The notes: generated from the sequence alone by a model not told the origin. A stretch of 64,000 nt of DNA from Halopolyspora algeriensis (GCF_003337235.1 NZ_QPJC01000011.1:62001-126000), one strand, 5' to 3'. Shown: positions 18,511-27,180, counted from the first letter of the stretch. Made by a program: numbers and translations.

Positions 18511-20139
18511 TTGATCTCTGCCAGTGGCCTCGAACTGCGGGCCGGCTCCCGCATCCTGCTCTCCGACGCCAGTCTGCGCGTCCAGCCGGGCGATCGCGTC
18601 GGGCTGGTCGGTCGCAACGGTGCGGGCAAGACGACGACCCTGCGCCTGCTGGCGGGGGAAGGTGAACCCTACGCGGGTGAAGTCATGCGCCGGGGAGAGA
18701 TCGGCTACCTCCCGCAGGATCCGCGGGAGGGAGACCTGTCGGTGTCGGCCAAGGACCGCGTGCTGTCCGCGCGGGGTCTCGATCGGGTACTGCGCGACAT
18801 GGAAAAGGCGCAGTCCGAGATGGCCGAACTGGTCGACGATCGGCAGCGGGACCGGGCGATCGCCCGCTACGGGAAACTCGAGGAGCGGTTCGCGACGCGA
18901 GGCGGATATGCCGCCGAGAGCGAGGCTGCCCGCATCTGCGGCAACCTCGGCCTGGACGGCAGCGTGCTGCACCAGCCGCTGCAGACGCTTTCCGGGGGGC
19001 AGCGCCGCAGGGTGGAACTGGCCAGGATCCTGTTCGCCGCCTCGGAAGCCGGGCCGGGCGGTACGTCGTCGACGACCCTGCTGCTCGACGAGCCCACCAA
19101 CCATCTCGATGCCGACTCCATCAACTGGCTGCGCGATTTCCTCAAGACCCACGACGGCGGCCTGGTGATCATCAGCCACGACGTCGACCTGCTCGACGCC
19201 GTGGTGAACAAGATCTGGTACCTCGACGCGGTGCGCGGAGAGGCCGATGTCTACAACATGGACTGGAAGCGCTACCAGGAGGCGCGGGCCGACGACGAGA
19301 AGCGGCGCCGCCGCGAGCGCGCCAACGCCGAGAAGAAGGCCTCCACGCTGCAGGCGCAGGCCGACAAGCTGGGCGCGAAGGCCACCAAGGCGGTGGCGGC
19401 GAAGAACATGGCCCGGCGGGCCGAGCAGATGCTCTCGGATCTGGAGGAAGAGCAGGCCTCGGAAAAGGTCGCCAAGATTCGCTTTCCCGAGCCGGCCCCG
19501 TGCGGGCGTACTCCTTTGACGGCGAACGGCCTGTCGAAGTCCTACGGCTCCCTGGAGATCTTCAGCGGGGTGGACCTGGCCATCGACCGGGGATCGAAGG
19601 TTGTCGTTCTGGGGCTCAACGGTGCCGGGAAAACGACCCTGCTGCGTTTGCTCGGTGGCATGGAAACCCCCGATTCGGGTGAGGTCGCCGCCGGATACGG
19701 GTTACGCATCGGTTATTACGCACAGGAACACGAGACCCTCGATCAACACGAAAGCGTGTGGTCGAATATCCGCCGGGTGGCGCCGGATACTCCCGAGCAG
19801 CAACTGCGGACTCTGCTGGGGGCATTCCTGTTCAGCGGGGAGCAATTGCAGCAGTCCGCGGACACGTTGTCGGGCGGTGAAAAGACCCGGCTGGCGTTGG
19901 CCGGTCTCGTCTCCAGTGCCGCCAACGTGCTGCTGCTCGACGAACCGACCAACAACCTCGACCCGGCCAGCCGTGAGCAGGTGCTCGATGCGCTGCGCAG
20001 TTTCACCGGATCGGTGGTTCTGGTCACGCACGATCCCGGTGCGGTGGAGGCGCTGGAACCGGAACGGGTGATCCTGCTTCCGGACGGCAACGAGGATCAC
20101 TGGTCCGAGGAGTACCTGGATCTCGTGCAGCTCGCCTGA
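18511..20139 (+). CDS. ABC-F family ribosome-associated ATPase
   Basis: A 542-residue protein with two ABC domains and no membrane segment. Domain 1 has GRNGAGKT and LSGGQRRR with LLLDEPTNHLD; domain 2 has GLNGAGKT and LSGGEKTR with LLLDEPTNNLD. The linker (about 245-320) is the Lys/Arg/Glu-rich P-site-interacting arm. ABC-F proteins act on the ribosome in translation or antibiotic protection; which applies here cannot be read from sequence. TTG 18511 is chosen because GGAG lies at 18501-18504; GTG 18508 is the alternative. The 213-base leader contains a TACACT box at 18376-18381, leaving about 130 bases for possible attenuation. An Rv1473-like position beside an HTH gene supports orthology. 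Confidence 0.9.
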   Translation: MISASGLELRAGSRILLSDASLRVQPGDRVGLVGRNGAGKTTTLRLLAGEGEPYAGEVMRRGEIGYLPQDPREGDLSVSAKDRVLSARGLDRVLRDMEKAQSEMAELVDDRQRDRAIARYGKLEERFATRGGYAAESEAARICGNLGLDGSVLHQPLQTLSGGQRRRVELARILFAASEAGPGGTSSTTLLLDEPTNHLDADSINWLRDFLKTHDGGLVIISHDVDLLDAVVNKIWYLDAVRGEADVYNMDWKRYQEARADDEKRRRRERANAEKKASTLQAQADKLGAKATKAVAAKNMARRAEQMLSDLEEEQASEKVAKIRFPEPAPCGRTPLTANGLSKSYGSLEIFSGVDLAIDRGSKVVVLGLNGAGKTTLLRLLGGMETPDSGEVAAGYGLRIGYYAQEHETLDQHESVWSNIRRVAPDTPEQQLRTLLGAFLFSGEQLQQSADTLSGGEKTRLALAGLVSSAANVLLLDEPTNNLDPASREQVLDALRSFTGSVVLVTHDPGAVEALEPERVILLPDGNEDHWSEEYLDLVQLA

Positions 20140-20400
20140 GTGCCTGCCGCACGTTGTGCGGCGCTCGGGCGAATGTGCTTTCCTGCGTCGGTCCGATCGG
20201 TGGGCCGGCTCGGTCGCTGCCTTCTTTGCGGCGTTGTCACGAACGGTGAAGCGCATTTCCATGATCATCGGCTGCTGAACTCGACCGTTGCCGGATCTTT
20301 TTCCATGATCGCCTGGCGTTTGCGGCTTTCCTGTTCGATCATTGCCAACGACAGGGGTCGCGAGCGGCCCGACCTGTTCGACAGGGAAGGCGGGGACACT

Positions 20401-20610
20401 GTGGCTGACCTGAAGAAGGGTGCGCGTATCACCGGAAGCGCACGCGACAAGCTTGCCAGTGACCTGAAGAAGAAGTACGAGAAAGGGGCCAGTATTCGTG
20501 CCCTCGCGGAGCAGACCGGCCGTTCCTACGGTTTCGTGCACCGCGTTCTCAGCGAGTCGGGAGTGCAGTTGCGTGGTCGTGGGGGCGCGACACGGACGAA
20601 GAAGAAGTAG
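20401..20610 (+). CDS. Small helix-turn-helix protein (Rv1473A-like)
   Basis: A 69-residue, very basic protein. The central segment SIRALAEQTGRSYGFVHRVL is a clear helix-turn-helix with a recognition helix, and both ends are Lys/Arg-rich. Start is GTG 20401; an open frame extends back to 20140 but has no typical coding composition. In mycobacteria a comparable small regulator lies beside the ABC-F gene (recalled). The 261 bases before it hold no gene I can support; TTTCCATGATC occurs twice there, at 20256-20266 and 20300-20310. It may bind DNA or nucleoid; targets unknown. Confidence 0.85.
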   Translation: MADLKKGARITGSARDKLASDLKKKYEKGASIRALAEQTGRSYGFVHRVLSESGVQLRGRGGATRTKKK

Positions 20611-20793
20611 AAACAGCGGCGAAGAACGCGTGGCCCGGCACGGCCTGGAGTTCCCGGGGTGCCGGGCACGTGACATTCCTGCTGTCGGGAGCCCGTGCCG
20701 ATGGTGATCGGCACAAGAAAATTCATGGATGATCGGTCTGTAGGGTGGTCTCCGCCCTTGGCCGATCATTGATGAATCGCAATGGAGGACCGC

Positions 20794-21603
20794 TTGGCGG
20801 ACTCGACAGTGGAAGCCGATCTGTTGGACCGTGGTGGTGTACGGCTCTCGGTCCACGGGTCACGTGCCACCATCTCTCTCGATCGCCCGGACACGCTCAA
20901 CGCGCAGACGCCGCATACCTGGCAAGCGCTGCACGAGATCGGCCGGAACCTCGATTCCGAGGTTCGGGTCGTCGTCGTCCGTGCCGAGGGGAGATCATTT
21001 TCGGCCGGACTCGATCGCAGGCTCTTCGGTTCCGAGGACGTCGAGGGGTCTCCGGGGTTGATCTCCCTCGGACAGCGGCCGACGGAACAGGCCGATGCCG
21101 ATATCGACACATTCCAACAGGGATTCAGCTGGCTCCGGGAACCGGACCGGGTGACCATCGCCGCCGTGCAGGGACACGCGATCGGTGCGGGCTTCCAGCT
21201 CGCGCTGGCCTGCGACATGCGGGTCCTGGCCGATGACGCGTCGCTGTGCATGGCCGAGACCGGATTGGGGCTCGTGCCCGATCTCGGCGGCACTTTGCCG
21301 CTGGTCCAGGCAGCGGGGTATGCGAAGGCGGTCGAGATCTGCTTGACCGGCAGGCAGGTTCCGGCGCAGGAGGCGCTCCAGCTCGGCCTGGCCAACTCGG
21401 TGGTGCCGGTACAGGAACTGACCGACTCGACTGACCGGCTCGCGGAGGCCGTGACCCAGGCACCGGCGGGTGCGGTCCGCGAGACCTTGTCGCTGCTGTC
21501 GCAGGCCAACGAGGCCGTGGATCCCGAGCAGCAGCTCGCTGCCGAGCGTGCGGCGCAGCTACGCCGGATCGCCGACATGGCCGAGCTGCTCGGATACGGC
21601 TGA
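20794..21603 (+). CDS. Enoyl-CoA hydratase/isomerase-family (crotonase-fold) protein
   Basis: About 269 residues with the crotonase fold. The oxyanion-hole loops are visible as GRSFSAGLD and GHAIGAGFQLALACD, and the second catalytic acid lies in AETGLGLVPDLGG. The first hydratase glutamate appears to be Gln (FQLAL instead of CELAL), so simple hydratase activity is doubtful; an isomerase or thioester hydrolase role is possible. TTG 20794 is preferred because GGAGG lies at 20784-20788 with good spacing; ATG 20782 overlaps that site. EchA12-like position near the ABC-F gene. The TnpB element follows. Confidence 0.85.
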   Translation: MADSTVEADLLDRGGVRLSVHGSRATISLDRPDTLNAQTPHTWQALHEIGRNLDSEVRVVVVRAEGRSFSAGLDRRLFGSEDVEGSPGLISLGQRPTEQADADIDTFQQGFSWLREPDRVTIAAVQGHAIGAGFQLALACDMRVLADDASLCMAETGLGLVPDLGGTLPLVQAAGYAKAVEICLTGRQVPAQEALQLGLANSVVPVQELTDSTDRLAEAVTQAPAGAVRETLSLLSQANEAVDPEQQLAAERAAQLRRIADMAELLGYG

Positions 21604-21808
21604 CCGGGAAACGCGGTACGCGCCGGGCGCTCCGGCATCCGATCGAGAACGCCCGGTGTGGCTGCGTGGCGGGTGGAGCAACTCCCCGCGGACTCTCCGC
21701 GGCGGTCCCGTCACCTGCTGTTACGGGCACGAGGCGAGTGGTACGACCACCGGCCGTTCACCCGGGTGCGGATTCTTGGCATCATCGGGACTTCCAATCG
21801 GTGGAAGC

Positions 21809-21827
21809 CTCGGCGTTCAGCCGGGGA
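21809..21827 (+). repeat. Hairpin upstream of tnpB resembling an IS200/IS605 end
   Basis: CCTCGGC-gttca-GCCGGGG folds into a seven-pair stem with one G-U pair, followed by AGGAG. Its form, GGAAG just before a hairpin with a TTCA-containing loop, is like the hairpin at the 3' end of the tnpB gene (23108-23126). It may be the left end of the element or a leftover right end from an older insertion. Confidence 0.45.
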
Positions 21828-21895
21828 GGAGCCGTTCCCGGATGGTCGTTGGTGACCAACACGGAACGAGCTCTCACATACGAAATTGCTACCAT

Positions 21896-23131
21896 ATGAT
21901 CATGGCCAGGACGCGGGTGAAACGGGCGTACAAGTACCGCTTCTATCCCACGCAGCAGCAGCGCACCGAGTTGCTGCGTACGTTCGGTTGCGTCCGCAAG
22001 GTCTACAACCTCGCTCTGGACGCGCGGACCCGCGCGTGGTTCACCGAGCATCGCCGGGTGAACTACGCGGAAACCTCGAAGATGCTCACGGAGTGGAAGC
22101 GCTCCGAGGAACTGTCCTACTTGGGCGAGGTGTCCAGCGTGCCGTTGCAGCAGGCGTTGCGGCACCTGCAAACGGCGTTTGCGAACTTCTTCGCTCAGCG
22201 GGCGCGCTATCCACGGTTCAAGTCGCGAAAGAAGTCCCGCCCGTCGCCCGAGTACACCCGCTCGGCCTTCACGTGGCGCGACGGCCGGTTGACGTTGGCG
22301 AAGATGGCTGAGTCGCTGACCATCGTGTGGTCCCGACCGTTGCCCGAGGGGGCGGAACCGTCCACGGTGACGGTGTCCCGCGATGCGGCCGACCGGTGGT
22401 TCGTGTCGATCCTGGTCGAAACCAGCACCGAGCACTTTCCGACCACCGACAACACGGTTGGCGTGGATGCCGGGTTGGACTCGCTGGCCACCCTGTCGAC
22501 CGGGGAGAAGATCACCAACCCGAAACACGAGCGTCGCGACCGGAAGAAGTTGGCGAAAGCCCAGCGGGAACTGGCCCGCAAGGACAAGGGCAGCAACAAC
22601 CGTGCCAAGGCGCGGCGGAAGGTGGCCCGCATCCACGCGCGGATCACCGACCGGCGCCGCGACCACCTGCACAAGGTGTCCACTCGACTCGTCCGTGAGA
22701 ACCAAACGGTCGTGATCGAAGATCTTCAGGTGCGCAACATGGTGAAAAACGGCACGCTCGCCCGTGCGATCAGCGATGCCGCGTGGCGCGATTTCCGCAT
22801 GATGCTGGAGTACAAGGCCGAGTGGTACGGCCGTGCGGTGATCGCGGTCGATCGCTGGTTCCCGTCCAGTAAGACGTGTTCGGTCTGCGGCAGGCTCGCC
22901 GGCGCGATGCCGCTGCACATGCGCACGTGGACGTGTTCCGGCTGTGGAACGTCCCATGATCGGGACGTGAACGCGGCAGTGAACATCAAGGCCGCCGGGC
23001 TGGCGGTGTCGGCCTGTGGAGCCGGTGTGAGACCTCAACGGGAGTCCTCCCGGACGGGGCAGTCGGTTGAGAAGCAGGAACTTTCCGGCGCGAGCCGGAA
23101 GGAAGTCCCCGCCCTTCAAGGCAGGGAGTAG
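21896..23131 (+). CDS. tnpB: TnpB, RNA-guided nuclease of IS200/IS605 elements
   Basis: A 411-residue TnpB with an apparently intact RuvC site: Asp191 (GVDAGLDSL), Glu275 (VIEDLQVRN) and Asp357 (HDRDVNAAVN). The zinc finger has two C-x2-C pairs (CSVCG and CSGCG). The N-terminal RVKRAYKYRFYPT is typical. TnpB uses a guide RNA made from the 3' end of its own gene and the adjacent right end to cut DNA and help the element persist. ATG 21896 is used; ATG 21902 is two codons on. It reads through the right-end hairpin, so the 3' 100 bases are likely both protein-coding and guide-RNA scaffold (inference). No tnpA nearby. Confidence 0.92.
   Translation: MIMARTRVKRAYKYRFYPTQQQRTELLRTFGCVRKVYNLALDARTRAWFTEHRRVNYAETSKMLTEWKRSEELSYLGEVSSVPLQQALRHLQTAFANFFAQRARYPRFKSRKKSRPSPEYTRSAFTWRDGRLTLAKMAESLTIVWSRPLPEGAEPSTVTVSRDAADRWFVSILVETSTEHFPTTDNTVGVDAGLDSLATLSTGEKITNPKHERRDRKKLAKAQRELARKDKGSNNRAKARRKVARIHARITDRRRDHLHKVSTRLVRENQTVVIEDLQVRNMVKNGTLARAISDAAWRDFRMMLEYKAEWYGRAVIAVDRWFPSSKTCSVCGRLAGAMPLHMRTWTCSGCGTSHDRDVNAAVNIKAAGLAVSACGAGVRPQRESSRTGQSVEKQELSGASRKEVPALQGRE
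23108..23126 (+). ncRNA. Right-end hairpin and probable TnpB guide-RNA scaffold end
   Basis: CCCGCC-cttcaa-GGC(A)GGG forms a stem of six pairs with one bulged A, inside the last codons of tnpB and next to GGGAGTAGTCAA. In this family the right end gives the reRNA scaffold and the sequence beyond the end gives the guide. If that holds, the guide would begin at about 23136. Extent of the RNA cannot be set from sequence alone. Confidence 0.45.
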
Positions 23132-23187
23132 TCAAGATCGGACCATGTTCGTGTGCGTAGCACCATCCAGTGGGGCGCAAGGAAGAG

Positions 23188-23904
23188 ATGTCGAATCCGC
23201 TGTCGCAAGACGAGTCCGGACCGCGTGAGCCCAGTGCGGAGGTGTTCGCGCGGCTCGCCGATGTGCCGCTGGAGAGCATCGACAAGCTGATCGAGACCAC
23301 CGAATCCGCCTACACCGACCTCAACAAGGTACGAGGGCACCCGTACTGGGGCGACCTCGTGCTGCAGCAGAGCGCCGCACTTCGGGCGCTGAACGAGGCT
23401 CGGGACGGGCTCGACGGTCTCCGCGCGGAGGCGATCGGTGCGCGCAACACCGAGCTGGGGATCACGGTGACCACGGCTGTCATCGACGGCAAAACTCACT
23501 GTGCCGAGAGGGACGACGAGAAGCCCTCCCTGGTCGATCGGCTGCTACGCCCGGAGCAACCGGGCCGGGCAGGACACCTCTACGTCTGGGACCGTCCCTA
23601 TGACAACGACCGGTCCGGTGGTCCGTACCAGCAGATCCGAGTGGTCACGGCGGCCGAGGAGGAGCTGGGTGTGCTGAACTACACCGAGGAGACCGAGGAG
23701 GGGGAGCTGCTCTCCTGGCATACGTACACCCCTCGGCCCCCGGACGGTGCACCGGTTCTGCGCTTCGACGCGGGGAGCCCGCTGGCGTTTCCCCGCGACG
23801 CGGTGCTTCCGTTGCCGGAGCTGCGTGCGGCGCTGAGCGAGTTCACCCGAACCGGCCTGCGTCCGGAGTCGGTGCAGTGGCAGCGGGCACGCTGGGGCGA
23901 TTGA
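23188..23904 (+). CDS. Imm1-family immunity protein (orphan)
   Basis: 238 residues. The C-terminal half matches the Imm1 pattern: GVLNYTEETEEGELLS, a strand with SPLAFPRDAVLPLPELRAAL, then EFTRTGLRPESVQWQ. The N-terminal 75 residues are helical and acidic and may be a separate domain. Imm1 proteins neutralise nuclease or deaminase toxin domains of polymorphic toxins. No toxin gene is present on either side; upstream is TnpB and downstream a convergent uridine-kinase-like gene. ATG 23188 follows AAGGAAG; an in-frame GTG at 23170 lacks a site. It may protect against toxins of kin. Function inferred from family. Confidence 0.75.
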   Translation: MSNPLSQDESGPREPSAEVFARLADVPLESIDKLIETTESAYTDLNKVRGHPYWGDLVLQQSAALRALNEARDGLDGLRAEAIGARNTELGITVTTAVIDGKTHCAERDDEKPSLVDRLLRPEQPGRAGHLYVWDRPYDNDRSGGPYQQIRVVTAAEEELGVLNYTEETEEGELLSWHTYTPRPPDGAPVLRFDAGSPLAFPRDAVLPLPELRAALSEFTRTGLRPESVQWQRARWGD

Positions 23905-23945
23905 CCGGCTTCGCTGCCGGGAGCCTCGGGTTCGGAGCACGACGC

Positions 23946-24578
23946 TCAGGACAGGGCGTCGACGACGGCGGGGTGGCCGGGCCGGTCGACCCGTACGACG
24001 CAGTCGGCCGTGCGCTCGGGGATCACCTCGGTCGCATAGCGGTCGAAGGCGGGCAGCCGCCAGCGCTGTGCTTGCGGGGTGCGTCGCTGGAGCGTTGCGG
24101 GGGCAAGCCACAGGTGCACGGTGAGGTCGAACGGCAAGCTGCCGCCGAGCAGCAGGGGACCGTCGACGAGCACGACTCCTCGCTGCTGCAGCGGTATCCG
24201 TGCCAGCCGGGGTGATCGACCGGTTTCCGGATCCCGCAATGCCGGGAGCACGTACCCGTTGCCACCGGCGGCGAGCGGGGCCAGCGCCTCGCGGACCAGG
24301 CCGTCGAAGTCGAACCAGTCCCGGTAGTACGAGTCCGGGTCGTGGTGGCCGTGCTCCAGGCGCAACGAGGCCGGGCGGAGGTAGTCGCGGGTGCGTACCC
24401 GAACCGCCTCGCGTCCGCGCACGCGGAGCGGATCCACCATCGCGTCGGCCAGTTCGGCAGTACCTGCTTCCGGGGCGCCGTCGATCGCGACCCGGGTCCA
24501 CGGGCCGGTGGAGTGCGCCTCCACGAGGTCGACAAGCTCGGTCACGAGGGCGTCCGGAGTGATCGGGCGGATCCGCAC
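23946..24578 (-). CDS. Uridine kinase-like P-loop protein with degenerate Walker A
   Basis: 210 residues resembling the uridine kinase/phosphoribulokinase fold (RPASLRLEHGHHDPDSYYRDWFDFDGL, where the middle part is diagnostic). The Walker A position reads GAPEAGTAEL, so the expected Gly-Lys-Ser/Thr is replaced by Gly-Thr-Ala. Nucleotide phosphorylation may therefore be lost or altered. This degenerate form is common in actinobacterial relatives as I recall. Stop and start are three bases apart from the upstream LD-carboxypeptidase gene, so the two form an operon. Cytosolic; no signal peptide. Confidence 0.75.
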   Translation of the reverse strand: MRIRPITPDALVTELVDLVEAHSTGPWTRVAIDGAPEAGTAELADAMVDPLRVRGREAVRVRTRDYLRPASLRLEHGHHDPDSYYRDWFDFDGLVREALAPLAAGGNGYVLPALRDPETGRSPRLARIPLQQRGVVLVDGPLLLGGSLPFDLTVHLWLAPATLQRRTPQAQRWRLPAFDRYATEVIPERTADCVVRVDRPGHPAVVDALS

Positions 24579-24581
24579 GGG

Positions 24582-25508
24582 TCACACCAGGGCCGGCTGC
24601 AGGAGGGTGAGCTGCCGAGCGTCGGCGTCCAGCTCGGCGGCGACGCCGAGTGGGACGGTGTGCTGACCCGCGCAGTGGCCGAAGGCCAGCTCCCCCAGGA
24701 TCGGGATGCCGAGGTCGCCGAGCAGGTCCAGCATCACCGCCCGCACCTGCTCCGGCGGGCCGCAGTCGGTCCAGGAACCGAGGGCGATGGCGCCGGCCCG
24801 GTCGAACCAGCCGGCACGCAGGAGCTGGGTCACGAACCGGTCCAGCCGGTAGGGCTCCTCGGTGACATCCTCCAGCAGAGCGATTCCCCGCTCCGGCGGT
24901 GCCTGCGCGTCGGGAGTCCCGAGCATCCCCGCAAGCAGGCTCAGGTTTCCACCGTAGGTGACCCCTCGCGCACGTCCCGGTAGCAGTGTTTCCGCGGCCG
25001 GTTGTTCCAGGGTGGTGACGGATTCGGGCTCGAACAGGGTGCGGCGAAGGTGCTCGCGCGCCGGTGCGTCCTCGACGAAGGCTTGGGTGGCTGTCATCGG
25101 GCCGAACACGCTGGCCAGGCCGAGGTGGCGGGCCACCGCGTCGTGCAGCGCCGTGAGATCACTGGAGCCGGCCAGAATCTTGGGTCCCGCCGCTGCCATC
25201 GCCGGCCAGTCGATGCGGTCGAGGAGGCGCATGCTGCCGTATCCTCCGCGTGCGCACAGCACCCCGGCCACCGCCGGGTCACACCAGGCCTGCTGCAGGT
25301 CGGCGGCCCTGTCGGCGTCCGTAGCGGCCAGGTACCCGAGCCGCGGGTGCCGTCGGCGGACGTGCTTGCCGACCACCACGCGCAGACCCCAGGACTCGAG
25401 GTGCGCGAGCCCCGCGTCGAGGAGATCGTCGGGGACGGGCCCGGCAGGAGCCACCACGGCGACGGTATCGCCGGGCCGCAATCGGCGCGGTCGCCTGCGT
25501 TCACACAT
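24582..25508 (-). CDS. LD-carboxypeptidase family protein (peptidase S66, LdcA/MccF-like)
   Basis: 308 residues. The family removes terminal D-alanine from peptidoglycan tetrapeptides during recycling, or detoxifies microcin C-like compounds. The catalytic triad is visible near Ser116 (AGSSDLTAL), Glu217 (EDVTEEPYRLDR) and His278 (AFGHCAGQH). There is no signal peptide, consistent with a cytosolic recycling enzyme. Length is normal. It is first in a two-gene minus operon with the kinase-like gene. The 307 bases upstream to the DUF3090 gene hold divergent promoters only, as far as I can see. Confidence 0.88.
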   Translation of the reverse strand: MCERRRPRRLRPGDTVAVVAPAGPVPDDLLDAGLAHLESWGLRVVVGKHVRRRHPRLGYLAATDADRAADLQQAWCDPAVAGVLCARGGYGSMRLLDRIDWPAMAAAGPKILAGSSDLTALHDAVARHLGLASVFGPMTATQAFVEDAPAREHLRRTLFEPESVTTLEQPAAETLLPGRARGVTYGGNLSLLAGMLGTPDAQAPPERGIALLEDVTEEPYRLDRFVTQLLRAGWFDRAGAIALGSWTDCGPPEQVRAVMLDLLGDLGIPILGELAFGHCAGQHTVPLGVAAELDADARQLTLLQPALV

Positions 25509-25815
25509 GCTCGATCGCGGGGCTCGGCAGGTGGGGGTGATCGAGTGACCGTCGACGGCACCCGGAATCGGCGATCTCCATCACGCGCCGACCCTATCCG
25601 CGATGGCTTCCGGTCCGCCCGGTCGGGCGAGCGCCGGGGAGACCGCCGGAGTGTGCGTTCGCGTTCGGCGAACGTAGGGTTGCAGGCAGTACCGGAACCG
25701 CGGAATCGTGCTGCGGTGTTCTGCGGAGGCGATTTGCCTGCACGGAAGCGGGGAAATCCGGATGGGGGGAGGGGCGAGTCGTCGGCGGGACCCGTGGCTT
25801 AGTGTCGAGGTTGCC

Positions 25816-26382
25816 ATGGCTCGTGTCATCCACGTCTTCCGTCAGCCCGACCGCTTCATCGTGGGAACGGTCGGGGAGCCCGGTGAGCGCACTTTCTACC
25901 TGCAGGCCACCGAGGATGTTCGCACGGTGAGTGTCCAGCTGGAAAAGCAGCAGGTCTCGGTGCTCTCCGAGCGGATCGGTGCCCTGCTGGAGGAAGTGCA
26001 GCGCCGGTTCGACACCGAACTCCCATCGGAACCACCCGAGGAACTGGTGGATTCCGAGCCGCTCGCCGTTCCGGTGGAGGAGGAGTTCCGCGTGGGAACC
26101 ATGGGGCTGGGTTGGGACGCCGAGACCGAAGCCGTCGTCGTCGAACTGCTCGCGGTCACCGAGGAGGAGATCGACGAGTCGGTGGTGCTCGACGACACCG
26201 AAGAGGGCCCCGATGCCGTGCGGGTGTTTCTCACCGCGGCCCACGCGCGTGCCTTCGCCGAGCGTGCCGAGCGCGTCATCAACGCGGGCCGCAAGCCGTG
26301 CCCGCTGTGCTCGGAGCCGCTGGACCCGGAGGGGCACATCTGCCCGCGCCAGAACGGGTACCGCCGCTCGGAAGAGGAATAG
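25816..26382 (+). CDS. DUF3090 family protein
   Basis: A 188-residue acidic cytosolic protein starting MARVIHVFRQPDRF, typical of DUF3090. The C-terminus carries a three-cysteine motif (CPLCSEPLD then HICPRQNGY) that may bind metal. Function unknown. ATG 25816 is preceded by GAGG at 25807-25810, and TAGTGT lies at 25800-25805, ten bases from the start. It is followed after six bases by the SCO1664-family gene, a pairing kept across actinobacteria near mshC. Together these suggest a role linked to mycothiol or a shared housekeeping pathway, but this is only context. Confidence 0.88.
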   Translation: MARVIHVFRQPDRFIVGTVGEPGERTFYLQATEDVRTVSVQLEKQQVSVLSERIGALLEEVQRRFDTELPSEPPEELVDSEPLAVPVEEEFRVGTMGLGWDAETEAVVVELLAVTEEEIDESVVLDDTEEGPDAVRVFLTAAHARAFAERAERVINAGRKPCPLCSEPLDPEGHICPRQNGYRRSEEE

Positions 26383-26388
26383 TCGCCC

Positions 26389-27180
26389 GTGCTCGCCGAC
26401 GACGCCGCCTGGGAACTGCTCCGGCACGGGCACCTCGAAGTTCGGGGGCGGTTGGTGGAGGCCTCCAATGCGACACTGCTGTGCTCCATCGAGCACGAAG
26501 GAGTCGAAGCGGAGTGCGTCTACAAGCCCGTGCGCGGTGAGCGCCCGCTGTGGGACTTCCCGGACGGGACGCTTGCGGGCCGCGAGGTGGCTTCCTGCCT
26601 GCTGTCGGAGGCCACCGGGTGGGGACTGGTACCGCCGACGCTCCTGCGGGAAGGCCCCTTCGGACCGGGCATGCTCCAGCTGTGGGTGGACGTCGAGGAG
26701 GGCTCCGAGCTGGTCGATCTCCTCCCCCCTGCGGAGGTGCCGGACGGCTGGCTGCCCGTGCTGCACGCCCAGGACCACCACGGAAACCCGGTCGTGCTCG
26801 CCCATGCCGATCACGAACGGCTGCAGCTGCTCGCCGCCTTCGACGTGGTGATCAACAATGCGGACCGCAAGGGCGGGCACGTGCTGCACACGCCGCAGGG
26901 ACGGGTGCTGGGCATCGACCACGGTGTCAGCCTGAACACCGACGACAAACTGCGTACCGTGCTGTGGGGATGGCTCGGACACGCACTTCCGGAGGAGGTC
27001 GTCGAGCGCCTCGGCGATCTACGGGCCCGGCTGGAGGGGCCGCTGGCGCAGGATCTCGCCGCCCATATCACCCCGAAAGAAGTGCACGCCGTGACCGAAC
27101 GGATCGACCGACTGCTGGCCGACGGTGCCTTTCCGGCGCCGTCGGGGGAGTGGCCGGCGATCCCGTGGCCACCGTTTTAG
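26389..27180 (+). CDS. SCO1664-family protein (kinase-like fold)
   Basis: 263 residues, starting at GTG 26389 six bases after the DUF3090 stop. The sequence has a phosphoinositide-kinase-like or HipA-like arrangement: ECVYKPVRGERPLWDF (a Lys that may hold phosphate), DVVINNADRKGGH (catalytic-loop style Asn-Asn-x-Asp-Arg) and VLGIDHGVSLN (metal-binding Asp). These residues are intact, so phosphotransfer is plausible. Substrate unknown. The Rv2133c/Rv2134c-like pairing with DUF3090 is a recalled synteny. No membrane segment. Confidence 0.85.
   Translation: MLADDAAWELLRHGHLEVRGRLVEASNATLLCSIEHEGVEAECVYKPVRGERPLWDFPDGTLAGREVASCLLSEATGWGLVPPTLLREGPFGPGMLQLWVDVEEGSELVDLLPPAEVPDGWLPVLHAQDHHGNPVVLAHADHERLQLLAAFDVVINNADRKGGHVLHTPQGRVLGIDHGVSLNTDDKLRTVLWGWLGHALPEEVVERLGDLRARLEGPLAQDLAAHITPKEVHAVTERIDRLLADGAFPAPSGEWPAIPWPPF

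Larger units (their letters stand above)
21800..23136 (+). mobile_element. IS200/IS605-type element carrying only tnpB
   Basis: The element consists of tnpB with a 3' hairpin and no tnpA transposase in the neighbourhood, so it is not self-mobile as seen. The right end is set just after GGGAGTAGTCAA at about 23124-23135. The left end is uncertain and is placed before the hairpin at 21809. It separates the enoyl-CoA hydratase-like gene from the Imm1-type gene. Target-site evidence is absent because this family makes no target duplication. Confidence 0.55.
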
